The notes under the pieces were generated by a model. The model had not been told where the DNA came from. It searched no databases and saw nothing but the letters and a program-made list of their open reading frames with translations. DNA of 64,000 nt from Enterococcus alcedinis (lineage in GTDB: Bacteria > Bacillota > Bacilli > Lactobacillales > Enterococcaceae), in assembly GCF_014635985.1 (NCBI RefSeq), contig NZ_BMDT01000001.1:62001-126000 (forward strand). The letters run 5' to 3'. The translations under genes were made by a program, and so were the position numbers. Of this stretch, positions 25,219 to 35,603 are shown piece after piece; position 1 is the stretch's first letter; every line of letters begins with the position of its first letter.

Positions 25219-27666
25219 TTAATTTTCGGGTGTTTCTTTTTCTGCGTCCTCTTTGTTTTCAGCAGGTTTTTCTTCTGTTTTTTCTTCTTTATCTTCGTTT
25301 TTCTTCTCGTCTTTTTTCTCTTCTTTTTTAGCAGGTTCTTTTTTGGGTTTAGGTTTTGGTACCACTTTACGCCAATAATCGGCATAGTTGGCATCTGTAC
25401 CACCAATTCCAAAGCGGAAACTTAAATCTGCTGGACCATTTTTTGCCCAATAAGAGGTTACAGTTTCAGTTGGTGTGTTGAAGGTAATATTATCAATTGT
25501 CATTGTACCACCCGGTTTGACACCAGTAAATTTAGAAACGGTCTCTTGGCGGACACTAGGATCGAGTTTGAATGTTTGGCCAGCACCCATAACATCGGGC
25601 TTCGCTTGATAAATGGCATTCGCTAAGTAAGCCATGTAAGTTGCTGTACGTTGTCCGGCACCTTCATCAGACGGTTTGCTATCTTCGCGACCAGACCAAC
25701 TACTTAACGTGATAGTTGGGGTAGAAGCCACGAGCCAAGAATCGACGTTATAATCGGTTGTTCCTGTTTTACCGATCCAATCTAAGTTACCTAAGTTCCA
25801 ATCGAGATTGCTTAGTTGACTAGTAAAATTGGTGGTTAGACCACGATTCAAAGCGGTACGTAACAAATCGGTTGTGATTGAAGCGGTCGCCTTGGAGAAG
25901 ACTTGAGTAGGGTTTGCTTCATGTTGATAATAAGCGTTGCCCTCCGAATCAATAATCGCATCTACAACATAGCCTTCTTGGTAAATACCATCGTTGGCAA
26001 TAGTTTGAAAAGCGTTTGTTTGTTCCAATGTTGTGACTTCAGGAACACCAAGTGGCGCCGATTCATATTGCCAAGTTGGAACATCAGGAAAATTCATTTT
26101 AGACAAATATTGATCATAGACAGCAGTTGGCGAGCCCATATGATTTAAGAGCGCTTGATAAATATGATAGGCCGGAATATTGTCTGACTGATCCAATGAC
26201 TCACGAACAGTTCGGAATGTTTTTGATCCAGAGTTAATCGCATTGACAATTGGTTTTCCAGCATCTTCGCCATTACTCCAATTTGTAGGATAATCAGAAA
26301 TACGCGTCTCAGAACCAATAATTCCTTGATCGATTGCGGGTGCAAAAACAAGGAAAGGTTTAATAGCAGATCCTGCTTGACGATGCGAGCTAAAGGCGTG
26401 GTTGTAAGGGTTGTTTTTATACTCGCGTCCACCAACAAAACCTAAGACTTTACCTGTTTTATTTTCCATTAATACATTCCCAACTTCGATTCTGGCTCCA
26501 GACCAATTGTCTAAATAAGAGCCGTAGTTGGCAACGGCTTGTTGCATTGCTTGATAGATCGTTTTATCAATCGTTGATTTAACGGTGTAGCCACCATTGG
26601 CTAGCTTCGTATAGGCTTTGTCCATATAAAGTGCGTTCGTCTCTTCTTCGACAAACTCTTCATCGGAAACTTTATCTTCCGTGGCTAATTTTTTGGCAAC
26701 AATTTTTGCGGCTTCAGCCATGACGGCTTGATACAAGTAATCTTGGGTATTCTTGTTGGCAGACTCTTGCTTTTTAAAGTCCGCCACTAAATCATAGGCT
26801 AAGGCCTCTTCATATTCTTGTTTAGAGATATCGTGATTACGATACATACTAAATAAAATAAAGTCTTTTCTTTGTAAGCCATATGTTAAATCTTCTGCTT
26901 CTTTTAATGCACCCGTATTTGTATAAGGGCTATAGACAATCGGACTTTGTGGCAGACCGGCGATAAAGGCAGCTTGTGGCAAATTGACTTTGTCTGGTTG
27001 CACGCCAAAAATGCCTAAGGTTGCTTCCTTGACTCCCGCAATGTTTTGGCCACGATTGTTGCGACCGAAAGGGGAGACGTTTAGGTACATCGTAATAATT
27101 TCTTCTTTAGAAAAATATTTTTCGATTTCAGTTGCCAGTAATAACTCATTGGCTTTTCGATCGAAGGTTGTTTCATTAGATAAAATTTGTTGTTTAACGA
27201 GCTGTTGCGTTAATGTCGAACCACCACTGCTTCCCAGACCAGTTACTTCTGAAATGAGTGCTCGTAAGACCGCTTTTGGCACAATCCCATTATGCTCATA
27301 GAAATACTCGTCTTCAGTCGCAACAATGGCTGTTGTGATTAATGGTGAAATCTCTTCATGCTTAATGTTGGTGCGTAATAAGTCAGATTGAATGGTTGAA
27401 ATTAAACTGTTATCGGCGTAAACGATTTTTGATGTTTGAGTTAAATCACCGAGCTCTTGTTGAAATTGTTTTTTATTAGGCATCTGAATGTCTTCAACAA
27501 GATAAGTAAAGTATCCAATTCCGATACCTGCACCTAGAGCACCTGCAAATAGTAGGAGGGAAATACCGACTAAGAGAACGGAATAGCCGACACGTAATCC
27601 AACGTTTAAGTAAAACCATCCAGGGAAATTTTTTATTTTTTTTGTCGATTTGGGCAAATTTGTCAC
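25219..27666 (-). CDS. Class A bifunctional penicillin-binding protein
   Basis: An 815-aa membrane-anchored enzyme that polymerises glycan strands and cross-links peptidoglycan. In order: a short cytoplasmic N terminus, a membrane anchor (about residues 27-55), a GT51 transglycosylase domain (EDEYFYEHNG, GGSTLTQQLVKQ, LNVSPFGRNNRG), and a transpeptidase domain with SAIK (SxxK), SDN (SxN) and GKTGTTD (KTG). A lysine/glutamate-rich tail of about 45 residues ends the protein. It is closest in layout to the PBP2a/PbpZ-type class A enzymes of streptococci and enterococci, and sits after ccpA as I recall for E. faecalis. The exact paralogue name is uncertain. The start follows GAGGTGAC on the minus strand. 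Confidence 0.94.
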   Translation of the reverse strand: MTNLPKSTKKIKNFPGWFYLNVGLRVGYSVLLVGISLLLFAGALGAGIGIGYFTYLVEDIQMPNKKQFQQELGDLTQTSKIVYADNSLISTIQSDLLRTNIKHEEISPLITTAIVATEDEYFYEHNGIVPKAVLRALISEVTGLGSSGGSTLTQQLVKQQILSNETTFDRKANELLLATEIEKYFSKEEIITMYLNVSPFGRNNRGQNIAGVKEATLGIFGVQPDKVNLPQAAFIAGLPQSPIVYSPYTNTGALKEAEDLTYGLQRKDFILFSMYRNHDISKQEYEEALAYDLVADFKKQESANKNTQDYLYQAVMAEAAKIVAKKLATEDKVSDEEFVEEETNALYMDKAYTKLANGGYTVKSTIDKTIYQAMQQAVANYGSYLDNWSGARIEVGNVLMENKTGKVLGFVGGREYKNNPYNHAFSSHRQAGSAIKPFLVFAPAIDQGIIGSETRISDYPTNWSNGEDAGKPIVNAINSGSKTFRTVRESLDQSDNIPAYHIYQALLNHMGSPTAVYDQYLSKMNFPDVPTWQYESAPLGVPEVTTLEQTNAFQTIANDGIYQEGYVVDAIIDSEGNAYYQHEANPTQVFSKATASITTDLLRTALNRGLTTNFTSQLSNLDWNLGNLDWIGKTGTTDYNVDSWLVASTPTITLSSWSGREDSKPSDEGAGQRTATYMAYLANAIYQAKPDVMGAGQTFKLDPSVRQETVSKFTGVKPGGTMTIDNITFNTPTETVTSYWAKNGPADLSFRFGIGGTDANYADYWRKVVPKPKPKKEPAKKEEKKDEKKNEDKEEKTEEKPAENKEDAEKETPEN

Positions 27667-27812
27667 CTCAATTTTAAAATTTGTATCTATACGATTATAT
27701 CAAAAAATAAAACGAATAGATATAATTGTGCAAAATTTGCGAAATGACCTTTTCTTTCAAGGAATTTTCAGTTACTATTATCAATGAACATCAATTGTTG
27801 GGAGGAAAAAAA

Positions 27813-29075
27813 ATGAAACCAGGTTTTTTTCAAGAATTAAAAGATCGTGGACTGATTCATCAAACGACAGATGAAGTCGCACTAGAGAAACAATTAAATG
27901 ACGAGTCAGTGAAACTATATGTTGGTTTTGACCCAACAGCAGACAGCTTACATATTGGACATTTATTACCCGTACTTATGTTACGTCGCTTTCAAAAAAA
28001 TGGCCATGTGCCAATTGCCTTAGTTGGTGGTGGAACTGGAATGATCGGGGATCCGTCTTTTAAAGATCAGGAGCGTCAATTAAACACGCTTGATACGGTT
28101 CAAAATTGGTCAGAGAGCATTAAAAATCAATTGTCACGTTTTATTGATTTTGATGATGCACAAAATCCAGCGATTATTGCGAATAACTATGATTGGTTGG
28201 GTAGCACGTTATTAATTGATTTTTTACGTGATGTCGGTAAAAACTTTACGATTAATTATATGATGAGTAAAGAAAGTGTGAAGCGTCGGATTGAGTCAGG
28301 CATTTCGTACACGGAATTTGCTTACCAATTATTACAAGCGTACGATTTCTTAAAATTATATGAAGCACATGGTTGTTTATTACAACTTGGCGGAAGCGAC
28401 CAATGGGGCAATATTACTTCAGGTATTGAATTGTTACGTCGTGAAAAAGAAGTCCAAGGTTTTGGTTTGACGATGCCATTAATTACAAAAGCTGACGGCA
28501 CAAAATTTGGTAAAACAGAAGGCAACGCGGTTTGGTTGGATGCAACAAAGACAACGCCTTATGAATTCTACCAATTCTGGATTAATACCGATGATCGCGA
28601 TGTTATCAAATTCTTGAAATATTTCACTTTCTTATCGTTAGAAGAAATTGCAGCAATTGAAGAAGAATTTGTCAATGCACCGGAAAAACGAGTAGCACAA
28701 AAAACATTAGCACAAGAAGTGACGACATTGGTTCATGGTAGCCAAGCATATGACCAAGCGTTACGTATTTCAGAAGCGTTATTTAGCGGAGAAATCAAAG
28801 GTTTATCTGGCGAAGAAATTAAACAAGGCTTTAAAGGTGTGCCGACTTATCACGTTCAAGCAGAAGATGCGTTGAATTTAGTCGACCTATTAATTAGTGC
28901 CGAAGTTGTGAAGTCAAAACGTCAAGCACGGGAAGATATCCAAAATGGTGCAATCTACATTAATGGTGAGCGTGTACAAGATTTAACTTACGAAATCAGT
29001 GATGTCGATAAAATTGACGGCCATTCAACAGTCATTCGTCGCGGGAAGAAAAAATACCACTTGTTACAATTTTAA
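27813..29075 (+). CDS. tyrS: Tyrosyl-tRNA synthetase
   Basis: TyrS charges tRNA-Tyr. The 420-aa class I enzyme has the HIGH motif ([10 protein letters not shown], near residue 50), a KFGKTEG version of KMSKS (near 230) and a C-terminal S4 RNA-binding domain ([22 protein letters not shown]). ATG 27813 is chosen because GGGAGG lies upstream; an in-frame start at 27726 gives a non-homologous extension. The 146-bp upstream region has no T-box motif, unlike many tyrS genes. Confidence 0.97.
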   Translation: MKPGFFQELKDRGLIHQTTDEVALEKQLNDESVKLYVGFDPTADSLHIGHLLPVLMLRRFQKNGHVPIALVGGGTGMIGDPSFKDQERQLNTLDTVQNWSESIKNQLSRFIDFDDAQNPAIIANNYDWLGSTLLIDFLRDVGKNFTINYMMSKESVKRRIESGISYTEFAYQLLQAYDFLKLYEAHGCLLQLGGSDQWGNITSGIELLRREKEVQGFGLTMPLITKADGTKFGKTEGNAVWLDATKTTPYEFYQFWINTDDRDVIKFLKYFTFLSLEEIAAIEEEFVNAPEKRVAQKTLAQEVTTLVHGSQAYDQALRISEALFSGEIKGLSGEEIKQGFKGVPTYHVQAEDALNLVDLLISAEVVKSKRQAREDIQNGAIYINGERVQDLTYEISDVDKIDGHSTVIRRGKKKYHLLQF

Positions 29076-29091
29076 TTAAAAAGTCGTTGTA

Positions 29092-29137
29092 AAAGGGGTG
29101 AGGCATTGTCATTAAGGCATTGCCTCACTTTTATTTA
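29092..29137 (+). terminator. Rho-independent terminator after tyrS
   Basis: The stem GTGAGGCA (29098-29105) / TGCCTCAC (29121-29128), flanked by AAAAG and TTTTATTT. Confidence 0.8.
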
Positions 29138-29163
29138 GGGAAGAAAAAGAAGGGGGATTGCGG

Positions 29164-30069
29164 ATGTCAGCAATTATTTGGCAGTCAGTTAGTTTGTTTT
29201 TTATGATTTTTTTAGGATTTATTATGAAACGAGTCGGAATATTAACCAAGTCAGACGGGACAATGATTGCCCGTGTGATTATGAATATTACATTACCAGC
29301 AGTCATTATTGTAAACTTTGCGACGTTATCGATTGAAAAGGGTTTGTTATTATTTATTTTAGCCGGTGTATTATGGTTTTCTTTGCAGTTAACCATTGCT
29401 TATTTTTATACACGTCATCGGGAACGCACATCAAAAGTCTTGTTTTTATTTGGTACTTCGGGTTTTAATATCGGTAATTTCACATTGCCGTTTGTTCAGA
29501 GTGTCGCACCACTAGGTATCCCACTAGTCTCCATGTTTGATGTGGGAAATAATTTATTGTTATCAGGTGCGAATAAAATTATTGTCGATCGAATAACTGG
29601 CGATTCAAAGAAAATTCATCTAAAAAATAGTCTTGTACAACTAGCGAAATCGGTTCCTTTCATGATTTATTTGATTATGTTTTTTTTACGTTATTTCGAA
29701 TGGTCAATTCCAGAATTTGTGTTAACCTTAACGCAGCCAGTGGCCGCTTCAAACGTATTCTTATCAATGTTTATGATTGGCTTGTATTTAGAATTTCGTT
29801 TGCCAAAAGATTCCATTAAGGAAGTTTTTGAAGTCTTAATCTTACGCTATGGCTTAGGCGCAATTATGATTGCGATTATTACGCTTTCACCATTGGATAA
29901 CTTAACGAAATCGATGCTCTGTTTATTAGCTTTAACGCCAATTCCGTTATTTAGTATTATGTTGGCGGTCGTTTCGGGAGTCAAAGAAGAAGTGCTAGGG
30001 TTTGCGGCATCGATTAGTTTTTTAATCAGTTTACCTTTGATGACTCTTGTTTTACTCATTTTTCATTAA
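29164..30069 (+). CDS. AEC family transporter (auxin efflux carrier-like permease)
   Basis: A 301-aa membrane protein with about ten predicted segments in two halves, of the AEC family. Bacterial members export or exchange organic acids such as malate. The substrate cannot be told from sequence. ATG 29164 is preferred over TTG 29158 because AGGGGG sits 7 bases upstream of it. The gene is monocistronic, between tyrS and nfo. Confidence 0.85.
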   Translation: MSAIIWQSVSLFFMIFLGFIMKRVGILTKSDGTMIARVIMNITLPAVIIVNFATLSIEKGLLLFILAGVLWFSLQLTIAYFYTRHRERTSKVLFLFGTSGFNIGNFTLPFVQSVAPLGIPLVSMFDVGNNLLLSGANKIIVDRITGDSKKIHLKNSLVQLAKSVPFMIYLIMFFLRYFEWSIPEFVLTLTQPVAASNVFLSMFMIGLYLEFRLPKDSIKEVFEVLILRYGLGAIMIAIITLSPLDNLTKSMLCLLALTPIPLFSIMLAVVSGVKEEVLGFAASISFLISLPLMTLVLLIFH

Positions 30070-30146
30070 TCAAATAAGCAAAAGAATTGTTATTTTGAGG
30101 GCAATCCCTCATACTCAATTAGAGGATTACTAGAGGGGGAAAAAAG

Positions 30147-31040
30147 ATGTTAATTGGATCACACGTTTCCATGAGTGGGAAAAAAATGTTACTTGGCGCG
30201 GCTGAAGAAGCGGCGAGTTATCAGGCAACGACTTTTATGATTTATACGGGCGCTCCGCAAAATACACGTCGCAAAGCAATTGAAGAGATGAATATAGAAG
30301 CTGGAATGGCATTTATGAAAGAGCATGGCATGAGTAATATGGTTGTACATGCCCCTTATATTATCAATTTAGGTAACACTGTTAAGCCAGAAAATTTTGG
30401 TTTTGCAACACAGTTTTTAAGAGAAGAAATTATGCGTGCTCAAGCACTAGGAGCGACGCAAATTACGATGCATCCAGGTGCTCACGTTGGTGCGGGCGCA
30501 GATGCTGCGATTGCACAAATTATTAAAGGCTTAAATGAAGTGTTGACGGCAGATCAAATTCCACAAATTGCGCTAGAAACAATGGCTGGCAAAGGGACTG
30601 AAATCGGTCGCTCGTTTGAAGAATTGGCACAGATTATCGAAGGGGTAACCTTAAATGATAAATTATCTGTCACACTAGATACGTGTCATATTCATGATGC
30701 GGGTTACAATGTTCGTGAAGACTTTGATGGTATCTTAAATGAATTCGATAAAGTTATTGGCTTGGATCGATTGAAAGTCGTTCATGTGAATGATTCAAAA
30801 AATATACAAGGTGCGAAAAAAGACCGCCACGCCAACATTGGTTTTGGTGAAATTGGTTTTGATGCCTTAAATAAAATTGTTCATCACCCACAACTCGTTA
30901 CAATTCCTAAAATTTTGGAAACACCGTATGTTGGTGAAGACAAAAAGAACAAAAAAGCACCGTATAAGTTTGAAATTGCGATGCTACAAAGTGGTACTTT
31001 TGACGGGGATTTACTCGAAAAAATTGAAGCGCAAGGGTAA
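30147..31040 (+). CDS. nfo: Endonuclease IV (AP endonuclease)
   Basis: Nfo cleaves DNA at abasic sites in base excision repair. The 297-aa TIM-barrel enzyme binds three metals. Motifs include [12 protein letters not shown] at the N terminus, [24 protein letters not shown] and VVHVNDSKN...[13 protein letters not shown]. All usual metal ligands appear present. The start follows AGAGGGGGAAA. Confidence 0.96.
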   Translation: MLIGSHVSMSGKKMLLGAAEEAASYQATTFMIYTGAPQNTRRKAIEEMNIEAGMAFMKEHGMSNMVVHAPYIINLGNTVKPENFGFATQFLREEIMRAQALGATQITMHPGAHVGAGADAAIAQIIKGLNEVLTADQIPQIALETMAGKGTEIGRSFEELAQIIEGVTLNDKLSVTLDTCHIHDAGYNVREDFDGILNEFDKVIGLDRLKVVHVNDSKNIQGAKKDRHANIGFGEIGFDALNKIVHHPQLVTIPKILETPYVGEDKKNKKAPYKFEIAMLQSGTFDGDLLEKIEAQG

Positions 31041-31089
31041 TCAGTACAAGAAGTACCATGAAACAAGTCAATAAATAGCGTTTCTTTTG

Positions 31090-31118
31090 GAAAAGTCTCA
31101 GTAAGGACTTTTCTTTTG
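31090..31118 (+). terminator. Rho-independent terminator after nfo
   Basis: An 8-bp stem GAAAAGTC / GACTTTTC with an 8-base loop, followed by TTTTG. Confidence 0.7.
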
Positions 31119-31174
31119 ATTTGATATCTAGTAAAATGTTTCCTTGAGGGAACCTTTAAGGAAGGAGTGTTACT

Positions 31175-31390
31175 ATGAACGTAGGATTAGCTATTTTATT
31201 TCTTGCAATCGGTGCAGTATTAGGTGCGATTGGAGGATTCTTCTTAGCACGTAAATATATGCAAGATTATTTAAAGAAAAACCCACCAATCAATGAAGAT
31301 ATGTTACGCACAATGATGATGTCAATGGGTCAAAAACCATCTGAGAAAAAAATTCGTCAAATGTTGCAACAAATGAAAAATCAAAACTAA
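31175..31390 (+). CDS. YneF family (UPF0154) small membrane protein
   Basis: A 71-aa protein with one N-terminal membrane segment (residues 4-26, glycine-rich) and a basic cytoplasmic tail with [25 protein letters not shown], the YneF family hallmark. The function is unknown. The start follows AAGGAAGGAG. It has its own terminators on both sides. Confidence 0.9.
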   Translation: MNVGLAILFLAIGAVLGAIGGFFLARKYMQDYLKKNPPINEDMLRTMMMSMGQKPSEKKIRQMLQQMKNQN

Positions 31391-31402
31391 AGAATTAAAG
31401 TG

Positions 31403-31430
31403 AACGGGCGTTTTTTAGAGCCCGTTTTTT
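31403..31430 (+). terminator. Rho-independent terminator after the YneF gene
   Basis: The stem AACGGGC / GCCCGTT with a 10-base loop, followed by TTTT. Confidence 0.85.
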
Positions 31431-31472
31431 GGTGCAATGAAGCACGCTCGTTAAAAAGTTTGGAGGAGAAAA

Positions 31473-33224
31473 ATGTCGATTTTTAGGAAATTAGGTTGGT
31501 TTTTTAAAGAAGAAAAGAAACATTATATTATTGGAATTATTTCACTAGTCATTGTGGCAATCGTGCAACTCGTACCTCCAAAAGTCATTGGAATTATTAT
31601 TGATAAAATTGCAGAAGACCGCATTGATTTAAGATCAATCTTATTGTGGGTAGGCTTACTATTATTATCCGCCATTACGCAGTATACGTTTCGTTTTATT
31701 TGGCGTACAAATATTTGGGGGAGTGCTGCTCGGTTAGAACGTAGTTTACGTCGCCAACTGTTTCACCACTTCACTCAAATGGATCATTTGTTTTACCAAA
31801 AGTTTCGCACGGGCGATTTGATGGCACATGCGACAAATGATTTAACTGCGATTCAAAATGTAGCAGGAGCTGGAATATTAACGTTTGCCGACTCGATGAT
31901 TACAGGGGGGATGACCATTTTAGCGATGATTATTTTCGTCGATTGGCGTCTAACGTTAATCGCACTCATCCCATTACCGTTGTTAGCCGTTGCGTCGCGT
32001 GTCTTAGGATCGAAACTACATGATGCTTTTAGAAGTTCGCAAGCTGCTTTTTCAGATATTAATGATAAAGCACAAGAAAGCATCACCGGCATGAAAGTGA
32101 TTAAAACATTTGGACAAGAAAAAGAAGACATTGCTGAATTTAAAACAGAAGTGGATCAAGCCATTCAAAAAAATGGTCGCGTGAACTTTTTAGAAGCGCT
32201 CTTTGATCCAACAATCACGATAATCATTGGTTTATCTTATGTTTTAACGATGATCATTGGTGGTCAATTTATTATGAAAGATGTTGTAACCATTGGACAG
32301 CTAGTGACATTTGTCAGTTACATTGGCATGCTTGTTTGGCCGATGTTCGCTATTGGCCGCTTATTTAACGTCTTAGAACGTGGGAATGCTAGTTATGACC
32401 GTGTTTCAAATTTATTACGAGAAAAAACACATATTGAGGAAGCTTTTAACGCACGTAAAACACCGGCTCACGGAGCGATTCAGGTAGCGCTTGAGAAGTT
32501 TACTTACCCAAACGCCCAAGTGCCAGCTTTGGAAGGAATCCATGTCACGATTGATGAAGGCAATGTTTTAGGAATTGTCGGTAAAACGGGTTCTGGAAAA
32601 ACGACTTTACTGAAATTACTGATGCGTGAATACGATCACTACGACGGGAAAATTACATTCGATCAAGATGATATCAAAGATTATACACTAGACGCTTTGC
32701 TACAATCGATTGGTTATGTCCCTCAAGATCATTTCTTGTTTTCAATGAATATTGCGGATAACATTCGTTTCGCTAATCCAATATTGCCACAAGAAAAAGT
32801 CGAAGAAGCGGCTACATTGGCTGCAATCCATCAAGATATTGAACAATTCCCTGAAGGTTATGAAACAATGGTTGGTGAACGAGGGGTTTCGTTATCTGGC
32901 GGGCAAAAACAACGGATTTCGATTGCTAGAGCCCTAATTACTGAACCAGAGTTATTGATTCTAGATGATGCCTTATCCGCGGTAGATGCGAAAACGGAAG
33001 AAGGTATTTTATCGAGTCTTAAAGTTAGCCGTCAAAACAAAACAACGATTATTGCTGCTCACCGCCTAAGTAGCGTGATGCATGCTCAAGAAATCTTAGT
33101 CTTGGATGAAGGGAAAATTATTGAACGTGGCACACATGAACAGTTAATCAATTCAAACGGTTGGTATCAAAAAATGTGGGAGAAACAACAGTTAGAAGCA
33201 GCGATTGAAGGAGGGGACGAATAA
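31473..33224 (+). CDS. ABC exporter half-transporter, degenerate-site subunit
   Basis: A 583-aa half-transporter with six membrane segments (about residues 15-300) and a C-terminal ATPase domain. Walker A is GKTGSGKTTL and the signature is canonical LSGGQKQR. Walker B ends LLILDDALSAVD, with Asp replacing the catalytic Glu. This is the signature of the inactive ATP site in heterodimeric exporters such as LmrCD, BmrCD and TM287/288. The next gene supplies the partner. Its start overlaps this stop codon (TAATG). The likely role is drug or lipid export; the substrate is unknown. Confidence 0.92.
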   Translation: MSIFRKLGWFFKEEKKHYIIGIISLVIVAIVQLVPPKVIGIIIDKIAEDRIDLRSILLWVGLLLLSAITQYTFRFIWRTNIWGSAARLERSLRRQLFHHFTQMDHLFYQKFRTGDLMAHATNDLTAIQNVAGAGILTFADSMITGGMTILAMIIFVDWRLTLIALIPLPLLAVASRVLGSKLHDAFRSSQAAFSDINDKAQESITGMKVIKTFGQEKEDIAEFKTEVDQAIQKNGRVNFLEALFDPTITIIIGLSYVLTMIIGGQFIMKDVVTIGQLVTFVSYIGMLVWPMFAIGRLFNVLERGNASYDRVSNLLREKTHIEEAFNARKTPAHGAIQVALEKFTYPNAQVPALEGIHVTIDEGNVLGIVGKTGSGKTTLLKLLMREYDHYDGKITFDQDDIKDYTLDALLQSIGYVPQDHFLFSMNIADNIRFANPILPQEKVEEAATLAAIHQDIEQFPEGYETMVGERGVSLSGGQKQRISIARALITEPELLILDDALSAVDAKTEEGILSSLKVSRQNKTTIIAAHRLSSVMHAQEILVLDEGKIIERGTHEQLINSNGWYQKMWEKQQLEAAIEGGDE

Positions 33225-35005
33225 TGCAAAAACAACAATCTGAATGGTCAAAATCGATGCCTTTTAAAGAGCAGTTGAAAGTCATTAAACGCTTATTTGT
33301 CTATGCAAAGCCTTTTAAAAAGACGTTTATCATTGCGATTTTGTTTGCGATGGCGTTAGCGACAATCAATGCATTCCTACCTCGAATTTTACAAACATTA
33401 ATCGATCGCTACTTGACGAATCAAACGGCGACGGTTCAAATAATTTTATTCTTTGCCATGTTGTATTTGTTAGGGACAATTTTAAAAGCCGTGATTTGGT
33501 TTTTCCAATGGTACTTATATTCTTCGGCATCGTTACGCAGTTATCAAAACATTCGTGTCAAACTGTTTGAAAAGCTCCATACATTAGGGATGCGTTATTT
33601 TGATCAAACGCCAGCCGGATCGATTGTTTCGCGTGTGTCCAATGACACAGAGACATTGTTTGAGTTTTGGCACGTCTTTTTAACCGTCTTAACAGGTATT
33701 TTCGCGGTTATTTCATCCTTTCTGGCGATGTTTCAAATCAACTCAAAAATTGCGTTAGGTATTTTATTTTTCTTACCGATTTTAGGATTTGTCATTTGGT
33801 ATTACCAACAATTTAGTTCGCGTGTTTATCGTCAAATGCGTGAAAAGCTGAGTCAGTTAAATACAAAATTGAATGAATCGATTTCAGGGATGCAAATTAT
33901 TCAACAATTTCGTCAAGAAAAACGGTTTGTTAAAGAGTTTGAAGCGACGAATGATGAATATTTAGCTACGCGTTATGCGATGATTAAGATGAACTCTTTG
34001 CTTTTAGGGCCAATCATTAGTCTGCTTTATACGTTTGCTTTAGGTTTTGCTTTGACTGCTTTTGGGTTTAACGCATTAAAGTCACCGATTGAAGTTGGTT
34101 TAATCTACGCTTTTGCCACATATGTTCAAGCGTTCTTTAACCCTATGACACAAATGATGGATTTCTTGAGTACCTTTACCGATGGTGTGGTCGCAGGAAG
34201 CCGCGTGCTAAGAATTATTGACGAAACAGAATACACACCACAGCAAAACCCAGGAGCGAATGCTGAAATTGTACAAGGAAAAATTGAGTTTCGTAATGTG
34301 ACGTTTTCATATGATGGTAAAAACAACGTCTTAAACAACATTTCCTTTGTTGCGAACCCAGGTGAAACGGTCGCTTTAGTCGGGCATACCGGAAGTGGTA
34401 AGAGTTCCATTATCAATGTCTTGATGCGTTTTTATGAATTTGGTCAAGGTCAAATTTTAATTGATGATCAAGATATTCGTGACTTCTCATTGGAAGAGCT
34501 ACGTCAAAAAATGGGACTTGTTTTACAAGACGCTTTTATGTTTTATGGCAATATTGCGGATAACATTCGTTTATTGAATAAAGAGATTAGTGATGAAGCG
34601 GTCGTTGAGGCAGCCAAATTTGTTCAAGCCGATCGTTTTATTGAAAGTCTACCAGGAACATACCATGCGAAGGTTATTGAGCGTGGGGCGAGCTATTCAA
34701 GTGGGCAACGTCAATTAATTTCATTTGCTCGTACGATGGTAACCAATCCGAAAATCTTAGTCTTGGATGAAGCGACAGCGAATATTGATACTGAAACCGA
34801 AAGTCTGATTCAATTAGGCCTAGCCAATATGCGTCAAGGTCGAACAACAATTGCTATTGCTCATCGATTATCAACGATTCGTGATGCGAATACGATTTTA
34901 GTTTTAGACAAAGGAAACATTGTTGAAAAAGGGACACATGATGAGTTGCTTCAAGTTGATGGTTTATATGCTGCGATGTATAAATTGCAAAGTAGTGAAG
35001 TCTAA
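33224..35005 (+). CDS. ABC exporter half-transporter, catalytic-site subunit
   Basis: A 593-aa half-transporter with six membrane segments (about residues 30-325) and an ATPase domain. Walker A is GHTGSGKSS and Walker B is canonical ILVLDEATANID. The ABC signature is altered to YSSGQRQ. With the preceding protein this gives one consensus ATP site (this Walker A/B with the partner's LSGGQ) and one degenerate site, the known asymmetric heterodimer pattern. It is coupled to the partner by a one-base overlap and followed by a terminator. Confidence 0.92.
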   Translation: MQKQQSEWSKSMPFKEQLKVIKRLFVYAKPFKKTFIIAILFAMALATINAFLPRILQTLIDRYLTNQTATVQIILFFAMLYLLGTILKAVIWFFQWYLYSSASLRSYQNIRVKLFEKLHTLGMRYFDQTPAGSIVSRVSNDTETLFEFWHVFLTVLTGIFAVISSFLAMFQINSKIALGILFFLPILGFVIWYYQQFSSRVYRQMREKLSQLNTKLNESISGMQIIQQFRQEKRFVKEFEATNDEYLATRYAMIKMNSLLLGPIISLLYTFALGFALTAFGFNALKSPIEVGLIYAFATYVQAFFNPMTQMMDFLSTFTDGVVAGSRVLRIIDETEYTPQQNPGANAEIVQGKIEFRNVTFSYDGKNNVLNNISFVANPGETVALVGHTGSGKSSIINVLMRFYEFGQGQILIDDQDIRDFSLEELRQKMGLVLQDAFMFYGNIADNIRLLNKEISDEAVVEAAKFVQADRFIESLPGTYHAKVIERGASYSSGQRQLISFARTMVTNPKILVLDEATANIDTETESLIQLGLANMRQGRTTIAIAHRLSTIRDANTILVLDKGNIVEKGTHDELLQVDGLYAAMYKLQSSEV

Positions 35006-35019
35006 ATTACAGGAAATTC

Positions 35020-35075
35020 AAACAGGCACGTTACACGGGTGAGTTTTTCACCTTCGTAACGTGCCTGTTTTATTT
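35020..35075. terminator. Bidirectional terminator between ABC exporter and gpx
   Basis: A perfect 15-bp stem (AAACAGGCACGTTAC / GTAACGTGCCTGTTT) with an inner GGTGA...TCACC pairing, between convergent genes. Confidence 0.9.
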
Positions 35076-35096
35076 AGTAAAGAGGGGCAGCTTTAA

Positions 35097-35579
35097 TTAT
35101 TGATTTTTAGCTAACAAATCTTTAATGGTTGGTAACATTTTGTTTGGTTCATCTTTTGGTGCAAAACGCGCGACGACTTGGCCTTCTTGATCAATGATAA
35201 ATTTCGTGAAATTCCATTTTATTTCATCATTTAAAAAACCGGGTGCTTGTTTTTTTAAGTATTTATACAAAGGATCAGCCTCTTCACCATTAACAACTGT
35301 TAACTCATGCATTGGGAAAGTCACGCCGTAAGTTAAGCGACAAGCTTCGGCAGCTTCGGTCCCGGTGGCAAGTTCTTGTTTGAATTGGTTGGAAGGAAAG
35401 CCTAAAATGATTAAACCTTGTTCTTTGTACGCTTCGTAAATAGCTTCAAGCTCTTCAAATTGTGGTGTTAGACCACATTTAGTTGCGGTATTGACGATAA
35501 TGATGACCTTTCCCCGATAGTTATCTAATGGATAGGTTTGACCATTTTCAAGTGTAGCATTGAATGGATAAATTGACAT
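35097..35579 (-). CDS. gpx: Glutathione peroxidase family thiol peroxidase
   Basis: A 160-aa peroxidase that reduces hydroperoxides, in Firmicutes usually with thioredoxin. The peroxidatic residue is cysteine (NTATKCGLT, Cys35), not selenocysteine. The other catalytic residues are visible: Gln65 in GFPSNQF and Trp and Asn in KWNFTKF. trxB, 1.6 kb away on the other strand, could supply its reductant. The start follows AAAGGAGC on the minus strand. Confidence 0.95.
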   Translation of the reverse strand: MSIYPFNATLENGQTYPLDNYRGKVIIIVNTATKCGLTPQFEELEAIYEAYKEQGLIILGFPSNQFKQELATGTEAAEACRLTYGVTFPMHELTVVNGEEADPLYKYLKKQAPGFLNDEIKWNFTKFIIDQEGQVVARFAPKDEPNKMLPTIKDLLAKNQ

Positions 35580-35603
35580 GTTTAATTCAGCTCCTTTTGT
35601 CTA

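Noticed and set aside
25197-25412. Lysine-rich minus-strand frame overlapping the PBP gene end
   Set aside because: It is an alternative frame of the A/G-rich PBP tail region and continues into a terminator.
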